The notes under the pieces: generated by a model | The model's input: only the letters and a program-made list of their open reading frames with translations | Databases searched by the model: none | What the model was told of the DNA's origin: nothing | Assembly (NCBI GenBank): GCA_016124845.1 | Contig: WGMW01000008.1 | Span: 62,001 to 126,000, forward strand | DNA: 64,000 bases | Direction of reading: 5' to 3' | Origin: Flavobacteriales bacterium | GTDB taxonomy: Bacteria > Bacteroidota > Bacteroidia > UBA10329 | Part shown: piece after piece, positions 30,978 to 40,083 of the stretch | Layout: each line of letters starts with the position of its first letter | Position numbering within the stretch: position 1 is the stretch's first letter | Program-made: the position numbers and the translations under genes

Positions 30978-32662
30978 TTTATTCGGATAATCCGTCCTTC
31001 CAATGGTTTCAAGGCGTTCAATTCAGGTTTGGATGCGGTGGAAAACGCAACTTCTCCATCAATTGTTTCCACCTTTTGTGGTCTTTCTGAAAAATTCAAC
31101 AGCACAAGGAATTTATCACTACCCAGTTCTCGGTAATAGGCAAGAATGTTTGCCGTGCAGTTCCCTTCATCTATAGAAAGTGTTCCCTCTTTCAGAGCTG
31201 GATTTTCGTTTCTGAATTGAATGAGACGCTGGTAGAAATTCATCAACGAATTCGCGTCTTCCGATTCAACCTCCACATTCTTATCCTTAAAATTCTCATT
31301 CACAGGAAGCCACGGTTTTCCCGAAGTGAACCCCGCATTGGCTGTTGTGTCCCATTGCATGGGAGTTCTGCATTCATCGCGGTTGAGTGATTGTCCTGTC
31401 CAATTGACCATGAACTGCGGGATGCTCTTGTAGCGTTGCGCCAAGGGATCTAACCCCGTTTTGAGCGGAAGTGTGGGTTTCTCAATTCCCAATTCCTCAC
31501 CGTAATACGTAAATGGTATTCCTCGCACCGTGAATTGCAGCAATGCCATCAGTTTGGCCTTGCGGACATCATTTCCAAGCGGTGTGATGCTTCGCCTTCT
31601 ATCATGATTACTGAACACATAAGTTGGCACAAACGGTTCGGGAAAATTCTCTTCGAAATGCGCAATGGTCTTCCGCCACTTTTTGGCTTTGAATGGTGTG
31701 GAAAGCGTTTGAAAAAGGAAAATGGTGTGCAAACCATTTTTGCCTTCATAAGAGCAGAATTTCTTGGTGGTCTCCACATCTCCGAACACCTCACCGACCA
31801 TGAAACGTTCTGGGTTCTGGAACGAATCCACCAACGCGCGGAGTTCGGTTGCAAAACGGAAACTTCCCTCTTGGTTCACATTATACTTCATCTTCTGAAA
31901 GAACCCATCAGGCGATTCTTCGGACGGAACAATCTTCAAACTCGCAGGGTTTTTCGTAAATGAAGTGTCTTCATAAATGGAGTTGAAAATATCCAGTCGA
32001 AAACCGTCAACACCTTTCGAAAGCCAGAAGCGCGCTACATCCAGCATCGCATTTTTCACTTCGAGGTTACTGTAATTCAGATCGGGTTGGAATTCCAAAA
32101 ACGAAGCCCAATAGAACTGCTTTCTCCCTTCGTGCCAATGCCAACCGCTGCCGCCAATGGTGGCTTTCCAGTTGTTCGGTGGTTTACGACCATCCTTTCC
32201 TCTTCCATCCTTCCACACGTACCAATCCGCTTTCGGATTGTCCTTGCTTGAAGCCGATTCCTTGAACCAATCATGCTCCTCAGAGGTGTGATTCATCACC
32301 AGATCGAACACGACCTTCATATCTCGTGCATGAATCTCATCAATCAATTTGAGACACGTTTCCATGTCGCCATACTCAGGCGCAATACTCCTATAATCGC
32401 TGATGTCGTAGCCAAAATCCCGTTGTGGACTTTTGAAGAAAGGCGAGATCCAGATGGTTTCGAAACCAAGATCCTTTACATGATCCAGTTTCTGCATGAT
32501 GCCTTTCAGATCGCCCAAACCATCTCCATCGGTATCATAGAATGAACGCGGATAGATCTGGTAAACCGTTGTCGATTTCCACGAAACGGACCCATTGTTC
32601 TGTGCGAAGCCCGAATACCAACTGCATGTAAATAACCATAAGGTTGGGAGGAACTGTTTCAT
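30974..32662 (-). CDS. GH13 family alpha-glucosidase/alpha-amylase, exported
   Basis: ATG 32662 is preferred over the TTG at 32671 and gives 562 residues with a signal peptide ending near WYSGFAQ. The GH13 (beta/alpha)8 barrel shows VYQIYPRSF, the DVVMNH-type motif as VFDLVMNHTS (118-127), nucleophile D224 in GVDGFRLDIF, acid/base E291 in FMVGEVFG and transition-state D354 in FSNHDRRR. The GDGLGDLKGI calcium-like site and overall length match oligo-1,6-glucosidases and alpha-glucosidases (GH13 subfamilies 17/31 type). It would hydrolyse alpha-glucosidic bonds of starch-derived oligosaccharides in the periplasm. It is followed by the HD protein gene with an ATGA overlap. Confidence 0.92.
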   Translation of the reverse strand: MKQFLPTLWLFTCSWYSGFAQNNGSVSWKSTTVYQIYPRSFYDTDGDGLGDLKGIMQKLDHVKDLGFETIWISPFFKSPQRDFGYDISDYRSIAPEYGDMETCLKLIDEIHARDMKVVFDLVMNHTSEEHDWFKESASSKDNPKADWYVWKDGRGKDGRKPPNNWKATIGGSGWHWHEGRKQFYWASFLEFQPDLNYSNLEVKNAMLDVARFWLSKGVDGFRLDIFNSIYEDTSFTKNPASLKIVPSEESPDGFFQKMKYNVNQEGSFRFATELRALVDSFQNPERFMVGEVFGDVETTKKFCSYEGKNGLHTIFLFQTLSTPFKAKKWRKTIAHFEENFPEPFVPTYVFSNHDRRRSITPLGNDVRKAKLMALLQFTVRGIPFTYYGEELGIEKPTLPLKTGLDPLAQRYKSIPQFMVNWTGQSLNRDECRTPMQWDTTANAGFTSGKPWLPVNENFKDKNVEVESEDANSLMNFYQRLIQFRNENPALKEGTLSIDEGNCTANILAYYRELGSDKFLVLLNFSERPQKVETIDGEVAFSTASKPELNALKPLEGRIIRIK

Positions 32663-32676
32663 CAAACGCAAGAAAC

Positions 32677-32703
32677 AAAAAAGCCCGACCTGTGTGGTCA
32701 GGC
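32677..32703 (-). terminator. Intrinsic terminator downstream of tmRNA
   Basis: Read on the minus strand, GCCTGACC-ACACA-GGTCGGGC (complement of 32683-32703) forms an 8-bp stem with one G-T pair and is followed by T-rich TTTTTTG. It lies about 70 bases beyond the mature tmRNA 3' end and just before the GH13 start. Confidence 0.75.
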
Positions 32704-32712
32704 AATTTGTTC

Positions 32713-32730
32713 GTGGAGCCGGAGGGATTC
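32713..32730. repeat. 18-bp direct repeat of the tmRNA 3' end, distal copy
   Basis: GTGGAGCCGGAGGGATTC occurs here and again at 32773-32790, where it is the complement of the last bases of the tmRNA T-stem and acceptor. The copies are 60 bases apart. The distal copy lacks the rest of the T-loop so it is not a second RNA gene; it may be the scar of an integrative element that used the tmRNA end as attachment site. Confidence 0.6.
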
Positions 32731-32773
32731 ACTTCGACCTTGCTCAGTGTAAACTTCTCACCCCTCCGTTCAG

Positions 32774-33134
32774 TGGAGCCGGAGGGATTCGAACCCTCGT
32801 CCAAACAACAGACCTGTGGGCCTTCTACATGTTTATTCTCAACTTAATTGTCGGGGCCGCTCTGGCAAGAGACAACCGAAACGGCCCTTATCCTCTAAGG
32901 TTTTCGTCCGTGGGCCGAGAAAACCCTTGGCTTATTCCTACCTGATGATGCCTCATAAGTTGCACTGTAGGACACTGTTGCAACCGAGACAGCTACTGCG
33001 TAATTCTAAATTAGGCAGCGAGCGCGAAGTTAGATTCGCCTATTATTGTTTAGAAAGATTGTTCACGGATGGTCTTCCCAACACCCGACATGCTTACCTC
33101 ACCGACCTTGCTGCTGTCAAAACCTGTCGGCCCC
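32774..33134 (-). ncRNA. ssrA: tmRNA (transfer-messenger RNA)
   Basis: On the minus strand the 5' end is GGGGCCGACAGG at 33134 and the 3' end is TTCGAATCCCTCCGGCTCC followed by the discriminator A at 32774. The seven-base acceptor pairs GGGGCCG with CGGCTCC, and GGTTCGAATCC is the T-arm. The 3'-CCA is not encoded: the genome continues with CTG. An internal tag reading frame at 33040-33011 encodes GESNFALAA and a TAA stop, a Bacteroidota-type degradation tag. tmRNA with SmpB frees ribosomes stalled on broken mRNA and marks the nascent protein for proteolysis. Pairing of internal pseudoknots was not traced. The terminator is at 32677-32703. Confidence 0.95.
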
Positions 33135-33153
33135 AGAAATAAAGAACGGACCA

Positions 33154-33161
33154 CAAAAGTA
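33154..33161 (-). promoter_or_regulatory. Possible minus-7 element for tmRNA
   Basis: The minus-strand word TACTTTTG (complement of 33154-33161) matches TAnnTTTG and lies 19 bases upstream of the mature 5' end, which would allow a short leader removed by RNase P. No good TTTG element was found 19-20 bases further upstream, so this is weak. Confidence 0.35.
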
Positions 33162-33293
33162 GCCATTCCCATCCCTACACATTCCATACCTCAATGCTAT
33201 AACTGAAATATTGTCAGGTAGGCTTCATCTTACCTCTGGCAATATGTAGTGACTTTTCGCTGGTCACTTATCACTGGTCACTATTTTCGCAGC

Positions 33294-34505
33294 ATGAAAT
33301 TCGGCATCATCAGAGAAGGCAAAACGCCACCAGACAAACGCACACCATTCATTCCCTCGCATTGCGAGCAATTGGTAGAAGCGTATGGCCATACGCCCCT
33401 ACAGGTCTTTGTTCAAAGGAGTCCCATCCGTTGCTTTTCCGATGAACTGTACCAAGAAGCGGGAGCAACCTTGGTTGATGATGTCAGCGATTGCGATGTC
33501 ATTTTTGGGGTGAAGGAAGTTCCGTACGACATACTGGCTGAAGGAAAGACCATGCTGTTCTTCTCCCATACGATCAAGAAACAACCTTACAACCGAACGC
33601 TTCTACAGGAAATCTTGAAAAGGAGGGTCCGTCTTATCGATTACGAAACTCTCACCTACTCCAACGGTGTTCGCGTGCTTGGTTTTGGCCGCTATGCGGG
33701 AATAGTTGGTGCTTACAATGCACTCATCGCTTACGGAAAACGGAACGCAACTTTTGACATGAAACCCGCTTACCAGTGCGAGGACATGAAGGAAATGGGG
33801 CGCGAATTACAGAACGTTCAACTCGGAAATGCCAAGATCATCATTTCAGGTGGCGGAAAAGTGGCCAACGGTGCCAAGGAAACCATGGCACAAGCCAACA
33901 TTCGCGAAGTTTCCATTTCTGAATTTCTGAATGAGGAATTCAACGAACCTGTTTACTGCAATGCCGACATTCTGGATTACCACGAAAAGGATGGAAAACC
34001 ACCTGTGGATTTTGCGGAATTCGTGAAAGACAGCACGGTTTGGGAAAACACGTTCATCAAATTTTTGAAGGTGGCTGACATCTTTATTTCAGCACATTTT
34101 TGGGACAACAAGAGTGCGCATTTCTTCACTGAAGAGGATGTGAAGCAAGATGATTTCAAAACCCGTGTTATAGCTGATATTACTTGCGACATCAAGGGTT
34201 CTGTTCCAACTACGCTTCGCGCCTCCACAATCGAAGATCCCGTGTACGGCTACAACCGATTTTCGGGAGAAGAAGCAAAACCTTACGCTGATGACAGCAT
34301 TACCATTATGGCTGTTGACAACCTTCCGTGTGAGGTTCCAAAGGATGCATCCTCAGGTTTTGGTCAGGATCTTATTGATAAGGTTGTTCCGTTGTTTTTC
34401 GGCAATGACCCTGAGAAAATCCTTGAACGCGCCACAATTGCACGAGACGGAAAACTGACTGAACGGTTCAGCTATTTGCAGGATTACGTTGATGGCAAGT
34501 CGTGA
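33294..34505 (+). CDS. Saccharopine dehydrogenase-like / alanine dehydrogenase-PNT family protein
   Basis: ATG 33294 gives 403 residues with an AlaDh/PNT N-terminal domain: KFGIIREGKTPPDKRTPFIP, GATLVDDVSDCDVIFGVKEV and FFSHTIKKQPYN (about 92-103), the last typical of LYS1-type saccharopine dehydrogenases. A nucleotide-binding segment around KIIISGGGKVANGAKE and the C-terminal IADITCDIKGSVPTTLRASTIEDPVY motif fit the same group. Likely an NAD(P)-dependent oxidoreductase acting on an amino-acid-derived substrate such as saccharopine or a related opine; the exact substrate is not certain. It stands alone and is convergent with rpe, separated by a palindromic element. Confidence 0.8.
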   Translation: MKFGIIREGKTPPDKRTPFIPSHCEQLVEAYGHTPLQVFVQRSPIRCFSDELYQEAGATLVDDVSDCDVIFGVKEVPYDILAEGKTMLFFSHTIKKQPYNRTLLQEILKRRVRLIDYETLTYSNGVRVLGFGRYAGIVGAYNALIAYGKRNATFDMKPAYQCEDMKEMGRELQNVQLGNAKIIISGGGKVANGAKETMAQANIREVSISEFLNEEFNEPVYCNADILDYHEKDGKPPVDFAEFVKDSTVWENTFIKFLKVADIFISAHFWDNKSAHFFTEEDVKQDDFKTRVIADITCDIKGSVPTTLRASTIEDPVYGYNRFSGEEAKPYADDSITIMAVDNLPCEVPKDASSGFGQDLIDKVVPLFFGNDPEKILERATIARDGKLTERFSYLQDYVDGKS

Positions 34506-34506
34506 T

Positions 34507-34563
34507 GTCATGCTGAACTTGTTTCAGCATCTTACAAGACCCTGAAATAAATTCAGGGTGACG
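34507..34563. repeat. REP-like double-hairpin element, possible bidirectional terminator
   Basis: Two short hairpins lie side by side: TGCTGAA/TTCAGCA with loop CTTGT and CCCTGAA/TTCAGGG with loop ATAAA. The outer ends GTCATGCTGAA and TTCAGGGTGAC form an imperfect inverted repeat. From memory, very similar elements are dispersed in many Bacteroidota genomes. It sits between two convergent genes, where it may act as a terminator. Confidence 0.65.
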
Positions 34564-34564
34564 A

Positions 34565-35212
34565 TTACGAATTCTTCAACCCAGCAATAACCGCTTCTGG
34601 GTTTTCAGCCTTGAAAACCGAACTACCTGCAACCAACGCATTGGCTCCAGCGGCAACAAGCTTCGGAGCGTTCTCCAAATTCACACCGCCATCAACTTCA
34701 ATAATAAGGTCAGGATTCAACTCATTGGCCATTTCGCGCAGCTTGCCAACCTTGGCATACGTATGCTCAATGAACTTCTGTCCGCCAAAACCCGGATTTA
34801 CAGACATGATGAGCACCATATCCAACTCTGGCAGAACGTTTTCCAACGAATTGATGGATGTGTGCGGATTGAGCGAAACAGCCGCTTTCATGCCCAATTC
34901 CTTAATGGCTCCGATGGTTCTGTGAAGGTGCGTGCACGCTTCATAATGAACTGTCAATACATCCGCTCCCAGATCCTTGAAATACTGCAGGTAACGGTCT
35001 GGATCAACGATCATCAAATGCACATCGAACGGCTTCTTGCAGATCTTCTTCAGCGGCTTCATCACGGGCTCACCGAAGGAAATATTCGGAACGAAAACGC
35101 CATCCATCACGTCCACATGAAGCCAATCGGCCTCGCTGCGGTTTATCATTTCAATCTCTTCACCCAATCGGGTAAAATCTGCTGCTAAAAGCGATGGTGC
35201 TACAATGGGCAT
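34565..35212 (-). CDS. rpe: Ribulose-phosphate 3-epimerase
   Basis: The ATG at 35212 gives 215 residues, the normal size; 10 extra upstream residues would be read from the 35242 start. The TIM-barrel epimerase motifs are clear: APSLLAADF at the N-terminus, the metal-site segment DWLHVDVMDGVFVPNISFG, FDVHLMIVDP, VLIMSVNPGFGGQKF and the phosphate-binding IEVDGGVNLENAPKL and GANALVAGSSVF. It interconverts D-ribulose 5-phosphate and D-xylulose 5-phosphate in the pentose phosphate pathway, in the cytoplasm. It lies downstream of pnp in the same direction but behind a strong terminator. Confidence 0.96.
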   Translation of the reverse strand: MPIVAPSLLAADFTRLGEEIEMINRSEADWLHVDVMDGVFVPNISFGEPVMKPLKKICKKPFDVHLMIVDPDRYLQYFKDLGADVLTVHYEACTHLHRTIGAIKELGMKAAVSLNPHTSINSLENVLPELDMVLIMSVNPGFGGQKFIEHTYAKVGKLREMANELNPDLIIEVDGGVNLENAPKLVAAGANALVAGSSVFKAENPEAVIAGLKNS

Positions 35213-35240
35213 TTCGATGTGTTTGATTGCGAAGTAAAAC

Positions 35241-35267
35241 AAAAAAGCCCCGCAATTGCGGGGCTTT
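35241..35267 (-). terminator. Intrinsic terminator of pnp
   Basis: Read on the minus strand, GCCCCGCAATTGCGGGGC (complement of 35247-35264) is a perfect palindrome followed by TTTTTT. It lies between the pnp stop and the rpe start. Confidence 0.9.
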
Positions 35268-35271
35268 CAGG

Positions 35272-37410
35272 TTAGTTTTTGCTTGGTTCTTCCTTTCGCT
35301 CAGGCTTCGGAAGCAACACCTTTCGAGATAGTTTCAGTTTGCCTGTCTTCTCATCGATCGCGATCAACTTCACGTCAACCATGTCGCCTTCTTTCAGCGC
35401 ATCTTCCACTTTTTCCAAACGCTTCCACTCAATTTCTGAGATGTGAAGCAATCCGTCTTTCCCTGGCATGATCTCAATGAATGCTCCAAATGGTTGAATG
35501 TTCTTCACTTTTCCGTGATAAACCTCGCCTACTTCTGGAACAGCTGTGATGGCTTTGATACGTCCCACAGCAGCATCGATCGATTGCTTATTGTCCGCCA
35601 TGATCTGGATGTGTCCTTTGCCATCGATCTCTTCGATATTGATCGTGGCGCCAGTAACCTCCTGCATCTCTTGGATGATCTTACCTCCAGGTCCGATCAC
35701 CGCACCGATCATATCCTTAGGAATGACCATGGAAACGATACGTGGCGCATGATCTTTCATTTCTGGCTTAGCCGCTGCGATGGTCTTGTTCATCTCGTTC
35801 AAGATGTGCGCACGACCATCTTTCGCTTGGTGCAATGCCTCGGCAAGCACTTCATAAGGAAGTCCATCCACTTTCATGTCCATCTGAACAGCCGTGATCC
35901 CGTCTTTGGTACCAGCTACTTTGAAGTCCATATCTCCTAAGAAATCCTCATCTCCGAGAATGTCTGAAAGGATGGCGTATTTGCCTTCGTCATAGATCAA
36001 TCCCATGGCGATACCCGAAACACCGCTCTTGATCGGAACACCAGCATCCATCAACGCCAACGAACCAGCGCAAACAGTTGCCATGGAAGACGAACCGTTC
36101 GATTCAAGAATCTCCGAAACAACTCTTGTGGTGTAAGGGAAATCAGATGGCATGGCCTTTTTCAATGCGCGCTCTGCCAAGTTTCCGTGACCGATCTCTC
36201 TACGTCCAACTCCTCTAAGGAAACGAGCCTCACCCGTTGAGAATGGAGGGAAGTTGTAGTGTAGATAGAAGTTATCGAAACCTTCGTGCGTTACACTATC
36301 CACACGCTGTTCATCCAATTTACCACCAAGGGTAACGGTTGTCAATGACTGCGTTTCGCCCCGTGTGAATATGGAAGAACCGTGAGTTGATGGCAAGTAA
36401 TCGATCTCTGTCCAAATTGGGCGGATATCGGTTGTCTTTCTTCCATCCAAACGAACTCTTTCGTTCAATACGCAATCGCGAACGGCACGCTTCTGCGCGT
36501 ACTTAAAGTAACCTCCCAACAATGGAAGAAGTGTTTCCTTCTCTTCGTCAGAAAGTGTCTCAACGAATTTCTCTTTGATCTCGCTCAACGCAGCCGAACG
36601 CTCCTGCTTGGCAGAACCAGACTTCGCCATTTCGTAGATCAATGGGTAGCAGAAATCGTAAACCTTCTGCTTGAAATCCGCATCGTTGGTCTCGTGATTG
36701 TACTCACGCTTCACCTTCGACTTCTCAACTTTAGCAGCAAGGTCAAGCTGTGCTTGGATCTGCTTCTTGATGGCCTCATGACCAACCTTGATGGCTTCCA
36801 ACATCTGCTCTTCTGAGCATTCGTTCATTTCGCCCTCAACCATGTTGATGTCTGTTGCAGTACCTGCAATGATCATATCCATATCGGCACCAGCAAGCTG
36901 CGATTTTGATGGATTTACCACATACTGTCCGTTGATCAACGCAACGCGTACTTCCGAGATCGGACCTCCGAATGGAATGTCAGAAACGGCCAATGCAGCA
37001 CTTGCAGCAAAACCAGCCAATGCATCAGGCATGATGTTCTCATCGTGCGAGATCAATTGAATGATCATCTGTGTTTCTGAATGGTAATCCGATGGGAACA
37101 TCGGACGCAAAGCGCGGTCAACCAAACGGCTTACCAAGATCTCTGAGTTCGATGGACGTGCCTCTCTTTTAAAGAATCCGCCTGGGAATTTTCCCGCAGC
37201 GTAATATTTCTCAAGATAATCTACCGATAGCGGTAGGAAATCTGTTCCTTCTCTTGCTTCTGTGGCCGATACAACTGTGGCCATCAACATGCAGTTTCCT
37301 GCACGGACAATTACCGAACCATCGGCCTGCTTGGCCAACTTTCCGGTTTCAAGGGTAATGGTTACGCCATTACCTACATCTACTGTTTGTTTAATTGCTT
37401 CTGGAATCAT
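35272..37410 (-). CDS. pnp: Polyribonucleotide nucleotidyltransferase (PNPase)
   Basis: This 712-residue protein has the full PNPase order: RNase PH domain 1 (about 12-145, with MATVV and FLPLSVDY), an alpha-helical region, RNase PH domain 2 (about 320-460, with [20 protein letters not shown] and [10 protein letters not shown]-like motifs), a KH domain (about 555-615, [15 protein letters not shown]) and an S1 domain (about 620-690, [15 protein letters not shown] and GLLHISEI). It degrades RNA 3' to 5' using phosphate and takes part in mRNA turnover. It follows rpsO in the conserved rpsO-pnp order with a hairpin between them and ends at a strong terminator. Confidence 0.97.
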   Translation of the reverse strand: MIPEAIKQTVDVGNGVTITLETGKLAKQADGSVIVRAGNCMLMATVVSATEAREGTDFLPLSVDYLEKYYAAGKFPGGFFKREARPSNSEILVSRLVDRALRPMFPSDYHSETQMIIQLISHDENIMPDALAGFAASAALAVSDIPFGGPISEVRVALINGQYVVNPSKSQLAGADMDMIIAGTATDINMVEGEMNECSEEQMLEAIKVGHEAIKKQIQAQLDLAAKVEKSKVKREYNHETNDADFKQKVYDFCYPLIYEMAKSGSAKQERSAALSEIKEKFVETLSDEEKETLLPLLGGYFKYAQKRAVRDCVLNERVRLDGRKTTDIRPIWTEIDYLPSTHGSSIFTRGETQSLTTVTLGGKLDEQRVDSVTHEGFDNFYLHYNFPPFSTGEARFLRGVGRREIGHGNLAERALKKAMPSDFPYTTRVVSEILESNGSSSMATVCAGSLALMDAGVPIKSGVSGIAMGLIYDEGKYAILSDILGDEDFLGDMDFKVAGTKDGITAVQMDMKVDGLPYEVLAEALHQAKDGRAHILNEMNKTIAAAKPEMKDHAPRIVSMVIPKDMIGAVIGPGGKIIQEMQEVTGATINIEEIDGKGHIQIMADNKQSIDAAVGRIKAITAVPEVGEVYHGKVKNIQPFGAFIEIMPGKDGLLHISEIEWKRLEKVEDALKEGDMVDVKLIAIDEKTGKLKLSRKVLLPKPERKEEPSKN

Positions 37411-37500
37411 CTTTTCCTCTTTTTACTTCTGTTTTTATTCTTCTTTTCTCTCTTGTTTACTTACATCTTGTGTTGGTTTCAGAACCAAACCTCCAAATAC

Positions 37501-37528
37501 GCGAAAAGGCAATTCGAGATTGCCTTTT
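37501..37528 (-). terminator. Hairpin between rpsO and pnp (terminator/attenuator)
   Basis: AAAAGGCAAT (complement side) and ATTGCCTTTT at 37504-37513 and 37519-37528 form a perfect 10-bp stem with a five-base loop, with T residues at the end on the minus strand. It lies 25 bases after the rpsO stop and could end rpsO transcripts or tune read-through into pnp. Confidence 0.75.
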
Positions 37529-37554
37529 CACATATTCTATCGTTTTCAATACGA

Positions 37555-37824
37555 TTATTTTCTGATGTTCAACTCCTTGATCAGCGCACGATATTTCTCA
37601 ATATCCTTGTTCTTCAAGTAGTCAAGCAGCTTACGTCTTTTACCTACAAGGTCAAGCAAAGCCTTCTGTGTTCCGAAATCCTTACGGTTGTTTTTCAGGT
37701 GATCTGTAAGGTGATTGATGCGGTGCGTGAACAACGCGATCTGCCCTTCTGTGCTACCTGTATTGGTATCAGCACCACCGTGCTTTTTGAAAATATCCTT
37801 CTTAACTTCTGATGTCAAATACAT
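37555..37824 (-). CDS. rpsO: 30S ribosomal protein S15
   Basis: The 89-residue protein matches S15 over its whole length: NTGSTEGQIALFTHRINHLTDHLK, the DFGTQKALLDLVGKRRKLLDYL core and YRALIKELNIRK at the end. It binds the central domain of 16S rRNA and organises the 30S platform. Its own promoter is listed at 37859-37889; pnp follows in the same direction, the arrangement conserved in most bacteria. Length and motif order are normal. Confidence 0.98.
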   Translation of the reverse strand: MYLTSEVKKDIFKKHGGADTNTGSTEGQIALFTHRINHLTDHLKNNRKDFGTQKALLDLVGKRRKLLDYLKNKDIEKYRALIKELNIRK

Positions 37825-37858
37825 CGCTTCTGATTATGGTCGTACAAAATTCGAGGCG

Positions 37859-37889
37859 CAAAGATAGAAAATGGTTTTGTTTCCACAAT
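37859..37889 (-). promoter_or_regulatory. Bacteroidota promoter of rpsO
   Basis: On the minus strand, ATTG (complement of 37886-37889) and TATCTTTG (complement of 37859-37866) are 19 bases apart, fitting TTTG-N19-TAnnTTTG apart from one change in the first box. The expected start near 37852 lies about 28 bases before the ATG at 37824. Confidence 0.65.
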
Positions 37890-37924
37890 CAGCCCCAATG
37901 CAAGTTTTTTAGTGTCGATTTTTG

Positions 37925-38036
37925 GGGCGTTCCCCCGCACATAACGCTTCGCGATCATGTGCGCGGTCGGGCTGTACGCTATATCTTTTTTACCTGCGGA
38001 CAAAAAAGGATGCCGCTTCCATCCCTAACGCTGGGC
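37925..38036 (-). ncRNA. Structured RNA resembling the Flavo-1 motif
   Basis: Read on the minus strand, the segment contains GTTAGGGATGGAAGCGGCATCC, then TTTTTTG, a short loop and AAAAAAGATATAGCG followed by ACAGCCCGACC. This order (TAGGGAT, AGCGGCATCC, T-run, paired A-run, GATATAGCG, AGCCCGACC) matches, from memory, the Flavo-1 RNA found downstream of genes in Flavobacteriia; a covariance search would settle it. The GGATG/CATCC helix followed by six T residues could also end accD transcription. Boundaries are approximate. Function of Flavo-1 is unknown. Confidence 0.5.
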
Positions 38037-38042
38037 GCAGCC

Positions 38043-38894
38043 TCAATCCCGAAGCAACTGAAGCACATGCACCAGTTTCTCCTTCAAATCTTTGCGCTCA
38101 ATGATCATATCCAAGAACCCGTGCTCCAATAGGAATTCAGATGTCTGAAACCCTTCAGGCAATTCCTTTCCAATAGTTTCCTTGATCACGCGTGGCCCCG
38201 CAAAACCGATCAATGCACCAGGTTCGGCCACGTTCAGATCGCCAAGCATGGCATAAGAAGCAGTAACACCTCCAGTGGTCGGATCCGTCATTAACGAAAT
38301 GTAAGGCAATTTGGCATCTGCCAATTGCGCCAGTTTCGCAGAGGTTTTTGCCAACTGCATCAAACTCAACGCAGCTTCCATCATCCGTGCACCGCCCGAT
38401 TTGGAAATGATCAACAGCGGAGCTTTTTCCTCAATGCAGCGGTCAACTGCGCGAGCGATCTTCTCTCCCACAACCGAACCCATCGATCCGCCAATGAAAT
38501 TGAAATCCATACAGGCAATGATGATCTTCTCGCCTTCCATCAATCCAATAGCTGTTCTGATGGCATCGTTCAATCCTGTCTTTTCCGTGGTCTCCTCCAA
38601 GCGGGTGGTGTACGGCTTGCTGTCCACAAACCCCAACGGGTCGGCCGATTTCAACTGTTCGTTGAAAATCTCAAACCGCCCATCATCAAACAGGAGATGG
38701 AAATACTCGCGGGAACCGATACGCTGATGATGCCCGCAATTGCTGCAAACCCAAAGATTCTCCTCGTTATCGCTGGCCGAAATAATGGCACCACAGGCCT
38801 TCCCAGGACACTTCACCCAAAGTCCTTCAGGAGTCTCCTTCTTGTTCTTGGTAGAAGTGGTTATGCCCTCTTTTATGCGCTTGAACCAGCTCAT
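38043..38894 (-). CDS. accD: Acetyl-CoA carboxylase carboxyltransferase subunit beta
   Basis: This 283-residue protein has the N-terminal zinc ribbon and the carboxyltransferase crotonase-like fold. The zinc ligands appear as C29-x4-C34 and C50-x2-C53, so the first pair has four rather than the usual two residues between cysteines. Fold motifs follow: [20 protein letters not shown], the oxyanion-type [19 protein letters not shown], and [20 protein letters not shown]. It carries carboxyl transfer to acetyl-CoA to make malonyl-CoA for fatty-acid synthesis together with AccA, which is not in this window. It lies downstream of fbaB in the same direction and before the Flavo-1-like RNA. Confidence 0.96.
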   Translation of the reverse strand: MSWFKRIKEGITTSTKNKKETPEGLWVKCPGKACGAIISASDNEENLWVCSNCGHHQRIGSREYFHLLFDDGRFEIFNEQLKSADPLGFVDSKPYTTRLEETTEKTGLNDAIRTAIGLMEGEKIIIACMDFNFIGGSMGSVVGEKIARAVDRCIEEKAPLLIISKSGGARMMEAALSLMQLAKTSAKLAQLADAKLPYISLMTDPTTGGVTASYAMLGDLNVAEPGALIGFAGPRVIKETIGKELPEGFQTSEFLLEHGFLDMIIERKDLKEKLVHVLQLLRD

Positions 38895-38962
38895 GCTACG
38901 GGAGGATGGATTTAGAGATTGAACGAAGCTACGAGAATTATCGCGTAGCGCGAAAAGAGCGA

Positions 38963-40021
38963 TCAGGCAAGTGTGATCTTATCATCCAAGTAAACATCCT
39001 GAATGGTGTTCAGCAATTCAACACCCTCAGTCATCGGTTTTTGGAACGCTTTACGACCAGAGATCAATCCATGGCCGCCAGCACGTTTGTTGATAACGGC
39101 CGTTTCAACCGCCTCAGCAAGGTCTGTTGCACCAGAAGATGCACCACCAGAATTGATCAATCCAACTTTGCCCATGTAGCAGTTGGCTGCCTGATAACGA
39201 CAAAGATCGATCGGATGATCCGAACTCAATTCAGAGTAAACCTTTGGATGTGTTTTACCGAAACCGATGGCGTTGAAACCACCGTTGTTTGTAGGTAGCT
39301 TTTGCTTGATGATGTCGGCCTGAATGGTCACACCAATGTGGTTTGCCTGACCAGTAAGATCTGCAGCAGTATGGTAATCCACACCATCTTTCTTAAATGC
39401 AGGATTACGCAGGTAGCACCAAAGCACCGTGGCCATTCCCAACTCATGGGCATATTCAAAAGCCTTCGCCACTTCCTGAATCTGACGGTCACTTTCCTCT
39501 GAGCCGAAATAGATGGTAGCACCAACGGCTTTCGCGCCCATGTTCCAAGCACTTTCAATGGTCCCAAACATGATCTGATCGAACGTGTTCGGATAGGTCA
39601 TCAACTCATTGTGGTTGATCTTTACAATGAACGGGATCTGGTGCGCATACTTTCTTGAGCAAGCAGCCAGAACACCATAGGTTGAAGCAACCGCGTTGCA
39701 ACCTCCTTCAATGGCCAACTTCACAATATTCTCTGGATCGAAATAGATCGGATTTGGCGCGAAACTCGCAGCAGCGGAATGCTCTATTCCCTGATCTACA
39801 GGAAGAATGGAAACATATCCTGTTCCGCCCAAACGGCCGTGGCCGTAAATGGACTGCATGCTTCCCAACACCTGATTGCTTCTGTTGGTATCACCGAAAA
39901 CGCGTCCTACGAAATCGCCACTTGGTTTGGTGAGCATTTCGGCAGGAATCGTTGTGCTTTTGTGGTTCAGCAGGCTGTCCGCCTTATCTCCTAACAGGTC
40001 AACAATCTTATCGTAAGCCAT
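38963..40021 (-). CDS. fbaB: Class I fructose-bisphosphate aldolase (FbaB/DhnA type)
   Basis: This 352-residue protein matches the DhnA-type class I aldolases: [23 protein letters not shown] near residues 69-92, [11 protein letters not shown] (candidate Schiff-base Lys region), [13 protein letters not shown] and the phosphate-binding [21 protein letters not shown]. It cleaves fructose 1,6-bisphosphate into the two triose phosphates via a lysine Schiff base and works in glycolysis or gluconeogenesis. It lies 68 bases upstream of accD and in the same direction, so they may share a transcript. Confidence 0.93.
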   Translation of the reverse strand: MAYDKIVDLLGDKADSLLNHKSTTIPAEMLTKPSGDFVGRVFGDTNRSNQVLGSMQSIYGHGRLGGTGYVSILPVDQGIEHSAAASFAPNPIYFDPENIVKLAIEGGCNAVASTYGVLAACSRKYAHQIPFIVKINHNELMTYPNTFDQIMFGTIESAWNMGAKAVGATIYFGSEESDRQIQEVAKAFEYAHELGMATVLWCYLRNPAFKKDGVDYHTAADLTGQANHIGVTIQADIIKQKLPTNNGGFNAIGFGKTHPKVYSELSSDHPIDLCRYQAANCYMGKVGLINSGGASSGATDLAEAVETAVINKRAGGHGLISGRKAFQKPMTEGVELLNTIQDVYLDDKITLA

Positions 40022-40083
40022 GGTATGATTCTTTTTTTGAGCGTGCGAATTTAAGAATTTCTATAGCCCACGAACGGATGCCA

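Noticed and set aside
32713-32730. Possible second tRNA or tmRNA from the repeat of the tmRNA 3' end
   Set aside because: Only the acceptor and one side of the T-stem are present; the T-loop, anticodon arm and 5' partner are absent.
35443-35940. Plus-strand frame of 165 codons over the pnp 3' region
   Set aside because: It is antisense to the KH and S1 domains of pnp and has no features of its own.
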